A DNA stretch of 49,109 nucleotides from JALOOE01 sp964423545 (GCA_964423545.1 CAYRFV010000005.1:1-49109), one strand, 5' to 3'. Counted from the first letter of the stretch, positions 8,615 through 16,918 are shown. Notes: a model not told the origin generated them from the sequence alone. Numbers and translations: made by a program.

Positions 8615-9934
8615 TCAGTGGCTCGCCAGGTGACCGGCCAGCCGCCTGGCCAGCCCGATGATGGTGAGCACCGTTGGCCGGTCGAGCGCTTCGGGAAAGA
8701 CACTGGCATCGCAAACATACAGGCCAGGCATCTCCGTGCACAGGTTCCGGTCCAGCATGTCGCCGATCCGCACCGTGCCGCTCGGGTGGGTGCCGCGCAG
8801 CGGCGTCATGAAGATCGTGTCGGGTCGGGCGCCGGCCTCGATCAGGATCTTGCGGCAGACCTCTTCCGCCATGCGCAGCCGTTCGCGGTCGCTGGCGGTC
8901 AGCGGTTTGCTGATCCTGCCATCAGCGAAGACACCGCCTGAGACCTCGTCCTTGAGCTTGATCATTACCCCCAGGATGTTGTTCCATTGCGGCCAGTAGA
9001 GCGGGTAACGGAGCCCCTTCAGCGTGGTGATGAGCGGATAGAGCAGCCAGGGATCGATCAGGGTGCTGAGCATGTAGCCCGCGTCGGGGTTCTCCCACGA
9101 CCAGGTCATCGGCGGCTCGTTCCCGATGCCGCGTTCCTTGACGAAGCCGTAGACCATCACGGTGACGTCCATGGTCATGCCCGCGCCGGCCCGGCTCAGA
9201 CCCGAAGCCTGGAGGATGCGCGGGGTGCCGATGCCGCCGGCCGCCAACACCACGGTTTCGGCCCGAGCGGTGAACGGCTGCCCGCTCAAAGCGCCGGCTA
9301 CACCGGTCGCACGCCCGTCCTCGATCAGCACCCGCTCGACGCGGGCTTGTGTCCGCAGCTCGGCGCCGCCAGCCACTGCCTCATCCACGTACTCGGCCGC
9401 GTTCCACTTCGCTCCGCAGCGACAGCCGAGCATGCACCGGGCGCCGCACTTCGCATCGAAGCCGCGGCCGCGTCCGGCCCGGATGAACTTGAGCTGCGGC
9501 TGCCAGTCGTAGCCGAGGGCCTGTGCAGCCTGGGCGATCCGCGTGGATGCCATCCCGCGCAGCTCGGCGGGTAGCGGCGCGATCTCCAGCTCGGCCATCG
9601 TCTCCGAGATCTCTCTGTCGATGTCCACGCCAACCTTGCCCTTCAGCCAGGGTGGCGGCGGGGCCGCACAGCCGCAGTACATGCTTGTCGCTCCGCCGAC
9701 CATCAGGGGGCGTACGATGTTCAGCCCTTCGTCAGTGAACAGCAGGCTCATGCGGTCGGAGTAGATCAGTGCGCCCAGGTAGGTGCCGTAGTAGCTGGCA
9801 TGACGGAAATCGCGGCCGCGTTCGAGAAGCAGCACCTTCTTGCCGCGTCGCGTCAGCTCGCGCGCCAGGGTTGCGCCGCCGGGGCCAGATCCCACGATGA
9901 TGCAATCGGACTTCAGGGAGATCGGAGCGGTCAT
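8615..9934 (-). CDS. GMC-family FAD oxidoreductase
   Basis: A 439-residue flavoenzyme. The ATG at 9934 has AGGAGG eight bases upstream, and longer starts have no such box. The FAD-binding GSGPGGATLAREL is at residues 15-27, followed by LLLERGRDF. Mid-protein there is the Cys-rich stretch CGARCMLGCRCGAKW, common in cholesterol-oxidase-like and sugar-oxidising GMC enzymes. The C-terminal HPSGTVRIG carries the conserved catalytic-region histidine. DASVFPEALDRPTVLTI follows, with D-R-P where many members have N-P. There is no Tat or Sec signal. GMC enzymes oxidise alcohol groups of sugars, including the 3-hydroxyl of glycosides, so with the Gfo/Idh genes it could start oxidative glycoside cleavage. 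That role is inferred. Confidence 0.9.
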   Translation of the reverse strand: MTAPISLKSDCIIVGSGPGGATLARELTRRGKKVLLLERGRDFRHASYYGTYLGALIYSDRMSLLFTDEGLNIVRPLMVGGATSMYCGCAAPPPPWLKGKVGVDIDREISETMAELEIAPLPAELRGMASTRIAQAAQALGYDWQPQLKFIRAGRGRGFDAKCGARCMLGCRCGAKWNAAEYVDEAVAGGAELRTQARVERVLIEDGRATGVAGALSGQPFTARAETVVLAAGGIGTPRILQASGLSRAGAGMTMDVTVMVYGFVKERGIGNEPPMTWSWENPDAGYMLSTLIDPWLLYPLITTLKGLRYPLYWPQWNNILGVMIKLKDEVSGGVFADGRISKPLTASDRERLRMAEEVCRKILIEAGARPDTIFMTPLRGTHPSGTVRIGDMLDRNLCTEMPGLYVCDASVFPEALDRPTVLTIIGLARRLAGHLASH

Positions 9935-9978
9935 CTTCGCCTCCTGCGGCCAATCCGACCGGTGATGAACTGACTGCA

Positions 9979-10007
9979 AGTATCCCTCAAATGGGCTTTT
10001 CGTGCAA
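9979..10007 (-). promoter_or_regulatory. Sigma-70-type promoter of the GMC oxidoreductase gene
   Basis: On the minus strand TTGCAC (10007-10002), a 17-nt spacer and GATACT (9984-9979) lie 45 bases before the ATG. The CACGTG operator found at the other two promoters is absent, so this gene may escape the LacI repressor. Confidence 0.6.
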
Positions 10008-10032
10008 GGGAGGCCCGTGCTATCCTCCCGCC

Positions 10033-10349
10033 ATGCCAGAGCCGCGGTGCAGTTCCCGATATCTCGTGATGCTGATCCTCCTGCTGATGCTCGTGTCCGT
10101 CGTGAATGTGGCGGACAGATTGGGGCCACCGATGGCTGCGGCCTTCCTGCTCGGCGCCGTCTCCTACATGGTCATGCCTGCCGTCGGCATCATCACAGCG
10201 ATGCCATGCAACTGCGCGTTACCTTCGGCGGCGCCGTGCTGCTGCTGTTCGGGCTGGGGATCGGCGTGTGCCTGGCGCTGCTTCGCACGCTGCCCCGGGA
10301 TATGGCCCGGCAGAAGGCCATCATGCAGGCGCGAATCTCCGGGTTGTGA
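10033..10349 (+). pseudogene. Small hypothetical membrane protein, apparently frameshifted
   Basis: From the ATG at 10033 the frame encodes two hydrophobic spans (YLVMLILLLMLVSVV; AAFLLGAVSYMVM) up to about 10200, then turns into Cys/Pro/Arg-rich nonsense. From 10206 another frame encodes a matching third span (GGAVLLLFGLGIGVCLALL) and a charged tail ending at 10349. Removing the five bases ATGCC at 10201-10205, which precede ATGCA, restores one 103-residue, three-span protein. Either a five-base near-duplication broke the gene or this is a sequencing error. There is no good ribosome site next to the ATG. The family is not recognised. Confidence 0.5.
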
Positions 10350-10436
10350 GCTGGTTATCATTGTTCAGGGCTTGCGTGTGGCTTTCTGTCCGACGCGCCT
10401 CCCCGCTGAGCCGCTCGCGTGCGGTGTTGGCGCAGA

Positions 10437-10465
10437 TTGACAGTCGGGCGTTTGTGGGCTACAAT
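10437..10465 (+). promoter_or_regulatory. Sigma-70-type promoter of the sulfatase-like operon
   Basis: TTGACA (10437-10442), a 17-nt spacer and TACAAT (10460-10465). The start would be near 10472, at the edge of the operator, leaving an untranslated leader of about 75 bases before the ATG at 10547. Confidence 0.8.
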
Positions 10466-10470
10466 TTCAC

Positions 10471-10498
10471 TTGACACGTGTTACCCTGCACGTGTCAA
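10471..10498. promoter_or_regulatory. Predicted LacI-type operator before the sulfatase-like operon
   Basis: TTGACACGTG (10471-10480), an 8-nt spacer (TTACCCTG) and CACGTGTCAA (10489-10498) form a perfect inverted repeat; one more base pair extends it to 10470-10499. Read in the direction of transcription it matches the lacI operator at 25 of 28 positions. It starts five bases after the -10 box, against four at lacI. This shared geometry argues for one repressor controlling both. Confidence 0.8.
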
Positions 10499-10546
10499 GT
10501 CTCATCCGCCTCGATTCATCGATGATCGTCCCATTCAGGAGGGAGC

Positions 10547-11953
10547 ATGTCACCACAGCGTCGCGGCAAACGCCCGCCCAACATGATCTTTTTCGGCATC
10601 GATTCTTTGCGCGCCGACCACATGAGCCTTTACGGCTACCCCCGACTGACCACGCCGCACATAGATCGCTTCGCCCAGGGCGGGACGGTCTTCGATCGCA
10701 CTTACAGCGCCTATATTCCCACGACCCCGGCCTACACCTCCATGTTCACCGGCATGGATGTCTTCAGCCACCAGGTCGTGGCGCTGCGCCACCGCGGCGG
10801 GCTGCGGCCGGAGATCAAGACGCTGGCCGAGGTGCTGCACGAGCACGGCTACGCCACCACCTGCGTCGGCTTCCGCGGCAACCCGGCGTCGCGCGGGTTC
10901 GACACCTACATCGACTTTCCGGGCTGGGGCAGCTGGAACGAAGGCCGCAGCCCGAAGGCCGAGAACCTCAACCAGGTCACGCTGCCCGAGCTGGACCGGT
11001 TGGTGAAGGCCAGGGATCCGTTCCTGCTCTTTCTCCGCCACATGGATCCGCACGCGCCCTACCTGCCGCCCGCGCCCTACGAGCGCATGTTTTACCACGG
11101 CAACGAGTGCGATCCGAAGAACAAGTCGATGGAGCCGGTGATGTCTTTCAAACCGTTCCGCGACTTCTTCGCCAGCTGGATGCCGCCCGGCATCAGCGAC
11201 AAAGACTATGTGATCGCGCAGTACGATGGCGAGGTCGCCTACATGGATGCTGCCATCGAGACGATCTTCACCGCGCTGGCGGCGAAGGGCATTCTCGATG
11301 AGAGCATCGTGGTCATCAACAGCGATCACGGCGAGACGCTTTACGATCACGAGTGCTACTTCGACCATCACAGCCTGTATGACCAAACCCTGCACGTGCC
11401 GCTCATCCTCCGCTACCCGGGCAAGGTGCCAGCAGGGCTGCGCGTCGGCGGCTACAACCGCCACCAGGACCTCATGCCGACCCTCCTGGAACTGGCGGGC
11501 ATCGAAACGGACATCCGGTTCGATGGCAAGAGCCTGATGCCGATGATCCGCGGCGAGGTGGCTTCGCACGAGAGCGAGTTCTACATCACCGAGTGCACCT
11601 GGATGCGCAAGCACGGCTGGCGCACGCCGCAGTGGAAGCTGATAGAGGCGCTGGAGCCGGACTTCCACTTCAAGCCGCCAGTGGAGCTCTACAACCTGGT
11701 CGAAGACCCCGGCGAACTCGTCAACCTGGCCGGAAGCCAACCGCAGATGGTTGCGCTGCTGAAGGACCGGATGGAAGCCTGGCTGGCGAAGCGCGCCGCC
11801 GAAACCGGCCTGCCCAACCCGATCTATCACCAGGGGGATTGGCACGGCCACGAAGGGGTCGGTGCGTTCACCAGCTCGCAGCAAGCCTATGACACGTTGC
11901 ATATCGGTGATCCGATGCAGGCGGCCAGGCTCCAGGCGGAAGCGAGAAAGTGA
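10547..11953 (+). CDS. Sulfatase-like hydrolase with Thr at the nucleophile position
   Basis: A 468-residue alkaline-phosphatase-superfamily enzyme with an AGGAGGGAG ribosome site. The N-terminal FFGIDSLRADHMSLYGY supplies metal ligand D19, and NSDHGETLYDH (D260, H261) supplies further ligands. HMDPHAPYLPP and the C-terminal PVELYNLVEDPGELVNLA tail are typical of sulfatases. In sulfatases the nucleophile site reads C/S-x-P-S/T-R. Here the aligned residues are T59-T-P-A-Y63, so neither formylglycine formation nor the usual Arg is possible. Thr serves as nucleophile in phosphoethanolamine and glycerophosphate transferases and in NPP-type phosphodiesterases, so a phosphodiesterase or transferase role is as likely as sulfate ester hydrolysis. 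It has no signal peptide. It is the first gene of the operator-controlled plus-strand operon. Confidence 0.85.
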   Translation: MSPQRRGKRPPNMIFFGIDSLRADHMSLYGYPRLTTPHIDRFAQGGTVFDRTYSAYIPTTPAYTSMFTGMDVFSHQVVALRHRGGLRPEIKTLAEVLHEHGYATTCVGFRGNPASRGFDTYIDFPGWGSWNEGRSPKAENLNQVTLPELDRLVKARDPFLLFLRHMDPHAPYLPPAPYERMFYHGNECDPKNKSMEPVMSFKPFRDFFASWMPPGISDKDYVIAQYDGEVAYMDAAIETIFTALAAKGILDESIVVINSDHGETLYDHECYFDHHSLYDQTLHVPLILRYPGKVPAGLRVGGYNRHQDLMPTLLELAGIETDIRFDGKSLMPMIRGEVASHESEFYITECTWMRKHGWRTPQWKLIEALEPDFHFKPPVELYNLVEDPGELVNLAGSQPQMVALLKDRMEAWLAKRAAETGLPNPIYHQGDWHGHEGVGAFTSSQQAYDTLHIGDPMQAARLQAEARK

Positions 11954-12053
11954 GACGCGGTGCGTGCGATGTGATGCGTGATCATTCGATCCGGGAAGCG
12001 TCCCGTGAATCAAGTGTCACGCCACATGCCCTGCGCCAGAGAGAGGCGTGACT

Positions 12054-13046
12054 ATGTTACGTGTCTGTGTCATCGGCATGGGGCCAATCGGCAACCGCCA
12101 TGCCATGATCTACAACGAAGACCCCCTGGCCACTTTAGTGGGGGTGTGCGACATCCGCCGGGATCGCGCCGACGCGGCGGCCACGATGCACGGGGTCCCC
12201 GCGTTTTACGACGCGCAGGAGATGCTGGCCGCGCTCAAGCCTGACGTGTGCAGCATCACGACCGGTGGCTATGAGTACGGCAGTGACCACTATCTGCCGA
12301 CCATGCAGGCGCTCGATGCCGGGTGCCATGTCCTGGGCGAGAAACCGATCTCCAACGAGATCGCAAAGGCCGAGGAGATGGTGGCGCGCGCGCGGGAGAA
12401 GGGGCTCTGCTACGGCATCAACCTTAACCACCGCTTCACCGAGGCAACCTACATCGCCAAGCGATGGCAGAATGAGGGCCGCCTGGGCCATCTGCTCTTC
12501 GTCAACATGAGCATGTGGATCAAGAACCCAGCCGAAAGCTCGCGCTACTACATGATCAAGGCGCTCAATCCGCACACCGTGGACGTGATGCGTCACTTCT
12601 GCGGCGATGTCCAGGAGGTGCAGTGTTTCGGCGCCACCGCGCCGGGTCGCACCATCATCTCTACCGCACACTTCAGCATGAAGTTCAAGAATGGCTGCGT
12701 GGGCGGTCTGACCGCCTCCTACGATATCGAGCGCGGGCACCCGATGGAGCGGTGCGAGGTTGCGGGCACGAAAGGCCGGCTGATTATCGACGACATGTGG
12801 CGCGAGGCAACCCTCTATCCGGCGGGCGATTTCGAGAAGCGGGTCTATAGCAACCCGATCTTCGGTGGACATCGCGACTTCGAAGACACCTTCCGCAATC
12901 GCATCCACAAGTTCCTCCAGCAGGTGACAGACGGCGCCAGACCGGAGGAGATCGACGGCTCCGGCGCCGAAGGCCTGGCGGCGCAGAAGGTGCTGCAGGC
13001 GGCGATCGAGTCACTGGACAGCGGGAAGATCGTGACCGTCAAGTAA
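12054..13046 (+). CDS. Gfo/Idh/MocA-family oxidoreductase (first of two)
   Basis: A 330-residue NAD(P)-dependent sugar or cyclitol dehydrogenase. The ATG at 12054 has GAGAGG seven bases upstream; the GTG six bases earlier is too close to it. VCVIGMGPIGNRHA at residues 4-17 is the Rossmann dinucleotide loop, and GEKPISNE is the family EKP motif with the conserved lysine. NLNHRF and MRHFCGDV lie in the catalytic C-terminal domain. It follows the sulfatase-like gene by 100 bases and precedes a paralogue. Members oxidise or reduce sugar hydroxyls, including keto-sugar intermediates. The substrate is unknown. Confidence 0.92.
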   Translation: MLRVCVIGMGPIGNRHAMIYNEDPLATLVGVCDIRRDRADAAATMHGVPAFYDAQEMLAALKPDVCSITTGGYEYGSDHYLPTMQALDAGCHVLGEKPISNEIAKAEEMVARAREKGLCYGINLNHRFTEATYIAKRWQNEGRLGHLLFVNMSMWIKNPAESSRYYMIKALNPHTVDVMRHFCGDVQEVQCFGATAPGRTIISTAHFSMKFKNGCVGGLTASYDIERGHPMERCEVAGTKGRLIIDDMWREATLYPAGDFEKRVYSNPIFGGHRDFEDTFRNRIHKFLQQVTDGARPEEIDGSGAEGLAAQKVLQAAIESLDSGKIVTVK

Positions 13047-13134
13047 GGAAGATGGGCGACAGCCGGCTGGCGGTGCTTCTCCGGTCGCCAACGTCTATCG
13101 TCCGCCGTCAATCTTCAACAGAAAGGAACCAATC

Positions 13135-14238
13135 ATGGCTCTCAAGATCGGCGTCGTGGGCTTGCGCGGGATCGGCAACCAGCATGCCACATGTTACAAG
13201 AACGACCCCCTTGCCGACCTGGTCGCCGTGTGCGACGTGGTCAGGGCGCGGGCGGATGCCGCAGCGGCGAAGTACGGCGTGAAGGCGTACTACAGCCTGA
13301 CCGAAATGCTCAAGCAAGAGGATCTCGACATCGTCGATGTGACCACAGGTGGATTCGAGAACGGCAGTTGGCACTTCGAGCCAGTAATGGAAGCGCTGGA
13401 CGCCGGAAAGAACGTACTGGTCGAGAAGCCGATCTCCAACAACATCCTGGAGGCGCGGCAGATGGTGGCGAAGGCGGCCGAGAAGAAGGTATACCTGGGC
13501 TGCAACTTGAACCACTACTTCACCCCGACGGCCGAGCGCGCCATGAAGTATATGAAGGAAGGCGGCATCGGCGAACAGATCTACTGCCTGCATAAGGTCG
13601 GTTTCAACGGCGGCGAGGAAGGCTATCAGCCGGGCGCCGGCGGCACGCGCTTGCCGGGGTGGCCCTATGCCCACCTGAAGGCGTTCCTGGCGCATCCGTT
13701 CGCCTGCATGCGCCACTTCTGCGGCGACATCACCCATGTGCAGGCGTTCGTCGAGCGGCCCGGCCATCGCCGTCGCGCCAATGACGTGATGCTCTCGGTG
13801 GCCAGCGTCAACGTGCGCTTTGCCAACGGCTGCGTCGGCAGCCTGATCAGCCAGCGTGGGGATGCGCCGTGGGGATTGGGCGGCTGGTGGAGCCTGGAGG
13901 TTGCCGGCACGAAGGGCGCCTTCTGCATCGAGAACTGCATTGAGAAGCTGTACTACTGGAAGGCCGGCGGCAGCCCGATGGGCACGCTTGCGCCCACCGA
14001 GGTGTTCGACAGCGGCATCAAGGACTTCGGTCAGACCTTCCCGCGGCGCCTGCATGCGTTCCTCGAAGACCTGTCCAACGGCGTCTTCAGAGAGGACATC
14101 CGCGCCTCGGGACGCGATGCGCTTGCGACACTGGAATACACCTGGGCTGTCATCGAGTCGTACGAGAGTGGCGGGGCCATGGTGCGGCCGCATCCGCTGC
14201 CGAACCTGCACGGTGACCCGACGAAGCTGCTCGACTGA
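13135..14238 (+). CDS. Gfo/Idh/MocA-family oxidoreductase (second of two)
   Basis: A 367-residue dehydrogenase with an AAAGGA site before the ATG. IGVVGLRGIGNQHA is the nucleotide-binding loop and VEKPISNN the EKP motif. It is clearly paralogous to its neighbour: both have NLNH followed by an aromatic-rich helix, MRHFCGD, and VAGTKG near the C-terminal domain. It is 37 residues longer, mostly through an insert near EEGYQPGAGGTRLPGWPY that probably reshapes the substrate pocket. Two tandem members could act one after the other, for example oxidation then reduction at different carbons, or form a hetero-oligomer. This is inferred from order alone. Confidence 0.92.
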   Translation: MALKIGVVGLRGIGNQHATCYKNDPLADLVAVCDVVRARADAAAAKYGVKAYYSLTEMLKQEDLDIVDVTTGGFENGSWHFEPVMEALDAGKNVLVEKPISNNILEARQMVAKAAEKKVYLGCNLNHYFTPTAERAMKYMKEGGIGEQIYCLHKVGFNGGEEGYQPGAGGTRLPGWPYAHLKAFLAHPFACMRHFCGDITHVQAFVERPGHRRRANDVMLSVASVNVRFANGCVGSLISQRGDAPWGLGGWWSLEVAGTKGAFCIENCIEKLYYWKAGGSPMGTLAPTEVFDSGIKDFGQTFPRRLHAFLEDLSNGVFREDIRASGRDALATLEYTWAVIESYESGGAMVRPHPLPNLHGDPTKLLD

Positions 14239-14357
14239 AGTACGGGCGAAGCCTTCCCACCGAACCGCACCGTTAGCCGGGCAATCGGCGTGAGGCGCGT
14301 CGGCGCGTTTGGGACGCGGCCGGGAATGCTTCGCTCCTGCGCCACCAGGGAGGAAAC

Positions 14358-15155
14358 ATGAAACTCGGAGCCAATTCCGTTCTCTTCGGCGGGCACAGCA
14401 TGGAGACCGCCTTCAAGCACCTCGCCTTGGCCGGCTACGACGGCATCGAGCTTTCCGCCATCGACGGAATGAGCGAGCACCTGGTCCTGGACCGCTGGCA
14501 GGAGCTGGCGCCGGACATCAAGCGGCTCGCCAGGGAGTACAACCTCGAACTGCTTGCGATGGAGAATCCTTCACAGGATCCCGTGAGGATGGAGAAAGCG
14601 TTTCAGGCCGCTGTCGAGATCGGCATCCCGATCGTCAATTGCGGGCCCGGCGGCAAGACCGGAGACGAGGCAACGTTCCAGCAGTCGGTGGATTCGATCG
14701 GCAAGCTGGCACTGATGGCCGAGCGCTACGGCGTCACCCTCTGCGTCAAAGCGCACGTAGGCGCAGCCATCTGGAATACGCCGACCACCTTGCGGCTGAT
14801 GGCGGCGGTCACCTCGCCAGCGTTCGGTGTGGACATGGACCCGTCGCACATCTATCGCGCCGGCGAGGACCCGGTCGAGGCGATCAAGGCCGTTGTGCAC
14901 CGCGTGAAGCATGTGCACATCCGTGACTGCAAAGGTCGCCAGCAGAACCCCGGCAAGCCGGAGATGCAGGCGAATGGCCGCGGGGACATCAATCTGCTCG
15001 GCTATGTGGCCGCGCTGCACCATGCCGGTTACACGGGTCCCCTCAACCTGGAGGTCATCGGCGCAAAGGCATATGACGTGACCCAGTGCGCCATCATCGC
15101 CGCTGAGTCGCGCGGGCACATGCAGGCATGTCTGCAGGCCTGCGGAGCGCGCTAG
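14358..15155 (+). CDS. Sugar phosphate isomerase/epimerase-family TIM barrel
   Basis: A 265-residue AP-endonuclease-2-like (xylose-isomerase-like) barrel with a GGGAGGAAAC leader. Barrel strands appear in order: LGANSVLFG, YDGIELSAI, LELLAMENPSQ, IPIVNCGPGG, TLCVKAHVGAAI, FGVDMDPSHIYRAG, HVHIRDCKG and GPLNLEVIGAKA. The acidic and histidine residues on these strands (E in IELS, H in KAHVG, D and H in DMDPSH, H and D in HVHIRD, E in NLEVIG) are where the family binds its divalent metal. It follows the two Gfo/Idh genes, a pairing used by several sugar and glycoside pathways, including oxidative deglycosylation. The exact reaction is unknown. Confidence 0.9.
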   Translation: MKLGANSVLFGGHSMETAFKHLALAGYDGIELSAIDGMSEHLVLDRWQELAPDIKRLAREYNLELLAMENPSQDPVRMEKAFQAAVEIGIPIVNCGPGGKTGDEATFQQSVDSIGKLALMAERYGVTLCVKAHVGAAIWNTPTTLRLMAAVTSPAFGVDMDPSHIYRAGEDPVEAIKAVVHRVKHVHIRDCKGRQQNPGKPEMQANGRGDINLLGYVAALHHAGYTGPLNLEVIGAKAYDVTQCAIIAAESRGHMQACLQACGAR

Positions 15156-15231
15156 GGCCACTGCGCCATGACGAAGGATGGGAGACGGTCGATCGCCGAT
15201 GGCCTCGCGTCCTTCGTCATCAGCGCTCGGT

Positions 15232-15642
15232 CTATCCCTGCTTTGGCCCGGTGTAGACGATCTCCCACAGGATGCGATCGGGTGACTCGAACATCACCTG
15301 GTAGTAGGTCTGGTCGGGGCCGTGGGCAAATTCAGGCCGGTGTCGGGGTGTTTCGAACAGCCACGGCACACCTTGCTCCGCCAGGTAGGAGGCGACGGCA
15401 TCCACATCGCCCTGAGAAGTCGCGCCCAGCGCAATGTGATTCATCCCAGGCCCGTCGTAGTCGTTGCTGACCGGCTTGGGGTAGCCGATGAACCAGAGGC
15501 TGCCGCCGCCCGGCCCGCCTACGCCAACGAAACCCTCTCCCTCGAAGATGACTGGCCAACCCAGGAACGCCATCAGGCCCTTGTAGAAAGGCAGGTTGGC
15601 GGGCTGAACATTGAACTGGATGTGTGAGAAGACAGTTTGCAT
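15232..15642 (-). CDS. VOC (glyoxalase/bleomycin resistance)-family protein
   Basis: A 136-residue vicinal-oxygen-chelate protein. The ATG at 15642 is preceded by GGAGG eight bases upstream; an ATG five codons earlier overlaps that box and is less likely. Two beta-alpha-beta-beta-beta modules are visible: one opening with FSHIQFNVQPANLPFYKGL, the second with GMNHIALGATSQGDVDAV. Likely metal ligands are the His in SHIQF, the His in MNHIAL and the Glu in LWEIVYTG. Members include glyoxalases, epimerases and ring-cleaving dioxygenases. It is the only minus-strand gene within the plus-strand catabolic run and has its own promoter, so its link to the pathway is uncertain. Confidence 0.85.
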   Translation of the reverse strand: MQTVFSHIQFNVQPANLPFYKGLMAFLGWPVIFEGEGFVGVGGPGGGSLWFIGYPKPVSNDYDGPGMNHIALGATSQGDVDAVASYLAEQGVPWLFETPRHRPEFAHGPDQTYYQVMFESPDRILWEIVYTGPKQG

Positions 15643-15716
15643 AGCTGGTTCCTCCATGCTCGGGGAGCGATGCGGATGTAGGCCAGGTCCGCGAGCCTGA
15701 CCGCGAACTTACAGCA

Positions 15717-15745
15717 AGGATAGAACATATTTGCTATTTCGTCAA
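15717..15745 (-). promoter_or_regulatory. Promoter of the VOC gene
   Basis: On the minus strand TTGACG (15745-15740), a 17-nt spacer and TATCCT (15722-15717) lie 75 bases before the VOC start. An AGCAA/TTGCT inverted repeat overlaps the spacer (15713-15717 and 15731-15735) and could be a regulator site. The plus-strand hydroxyacid dehydrogenase starts 19 bases beyond, so this is also a divergent control region. Confidence 0.5.
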
Positions 15746-15763
15746 GCTGCTGGAGGTCATCTG

Positions 15764-16810
15764 TTGATCCGTGTCGCCATCTTCGGCGACCGCTTCGTGC
15801 GGGCCGCCATACTTGAGGAGACGTTGCGCAGGCATCTCTCGCCGGTCATCGGCGAGCTGAGCTGCGCCTCGGTCGAGCTGGGCTATCCCGACGAGCCAGC
15901 CCAGCACACTGCCGAAATCCGGGAGTTCGTGGGCGCGCCGCAAGACGTGATCGCGCTTGCCGCCGACGCCGAGATCATCCTCAGCCACATGCCGCCGCTC
16001 ACGCAAGACGTAATCGACCGGCTGCCGAAGCTGCGCGTGATCGGCTGCACTCGCACTGAGGCGGTCAATGTCAACGTGCCGGCGGCGACGGCGCGCGGCA
16101 TTCCGGTCATGATCGCGCCCGGCCGCAACGCGCGCGCGGTGGCCGAGTTCTGCGTCGGGCTCATGATCGCCGAGACGCGCAACCTGGCGCGCGGCCATGC
16201 TGCGCTGGCACGGGGCGGGTGGCGGACCGACCTCTATCTCTACGATCGAGCCCCGCGCGAGCTGCGGGGCCAGACGATCGGCCTGATCGGCTTTGGGCAC
16301 ATCGGCTCGCTGATGCCAGGCCTCCTGAAACCGTTCGGGGTGCGCGTGCTGGCCTATGACCCGTATGTTGCTGAGGCTGTGTTCACGGAAGCTGGCGCGG
16401 AACGGGTCGGCGAGATGGATGCACTGCTGGCCGCGTCGGACATCGTGAGCCTGCACGCACGCGTGACCCCGGAAACACGTGGGTTCATCGGCGAGCGGCA
16501 GTTCCGGCTCATGAAGCGCGGCGCCTACTTCATCAATACGGCGCGCGGGCCCATGGTCGACTATGATGCGCTCTACCGAGCGCTGGTCGATGGGCATCTC
16601 GCCGGCGCTGGGCTGGAGACCTTTGCTACGGAGCCGCCGCCGCCCGACTGGCCTCTGCTCCGGCTGCCTAACGTGACGTTGACCCCGCACATCGCCGGCT
16701 GCTCTCGCGAATCGGTGCATGTGGCTGCCGACCTGGTGTGCGCCGACATCGCAGCCTGGTATGGCGGCCGGCCGCCGATCCACTGCGCCAACCCGGTTGT
16801 GATCGGATAG
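15764..16810 (+). CDS. D-isomer-specific 2-hydroxyacid dehydrogenase (SerA/YoaD-like)
   Basis: A 348-residue NAD-dependent dehydrogenase. A TTG start at 15764 is chosen because GGAGG lies seven bases upstream and the mature-looking sequence IRVAIFGD begins there. The catalytic Arg is probably in GCTRTEAVN, the NAD loop is GLIGFGHIGSLMPGL, the Glu lies near LETFATEPPP, and the catalytic His is in TPHIAGCSRESV. There is no ACT-type regulatory domain, so it is unlikely to be the biosynthetic SerA. An FGGY kinase follows, as in Bacillus yoaC-yoaD, which suggests oxidation of a C4-C6 sugar-acid intermediate. The substrate is inferred, not shown. Confidence 0.88.
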   Translation: MIRVAIFGDRFVRAAILEETLRRHLSPVIGELSCASVELGYPDEPAQHTAEIREFVGAPQDVIALAADAEIILSHMPPLTQDVIDRLPKLRVIGCTRTEAVNVNVPAATARGIPVMIAPGRNARAVAEFCVGLMIAETRNLARGHAALARGGWRTDLYLYDRAPRELRGQTIGLIGFGHIGSLMPGLLKPFGVRVLAYDPYVAEAVFTEAGAERVGEMDALLAASDIVSLHARVTPETRGFIGERQFRLMKRGAYFINTARGPMVDYDALYRALVDGHLAGAGLETFATEPPPPDWPLLRLPNVTLTPHIAGCSRESVHVAADLVCADIAAWYGGRPPIHCANPVVIG

Positions 16811-16918
16811 CCGCGGCAGATGGCGCATCGCTGTGGGCGCAGGCGCGCACCATAGGCAGTGGGAGACGCTGCTGCTGCGAGCCCGCAGGCGTTCGACCGG
16901 ATCGGTGAGTGACGCTGC

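Noticed and set aside
11393..11398. Single CACGTG sites inside coding regions, for example in the sulfatase-like gene
   Set aside because: They lack the second core at 14 bp and the TTGA/TCAA flanks, so they are chance matches.
10550..12013. 487-codon minus-strand frame opposite the sulfatase-like gene
   Set aside because: This is a high-GC antisense shadow; the plus strand has clear family motifs and a ribosome site.
15764..16810. Calling the hydroxyacid dehydrogenase the biosynthetic SerA
   Set aside because: It lacks the regulatory ACT-type tail and sits among sugar-catabolic genes beside an FGGY kinase.
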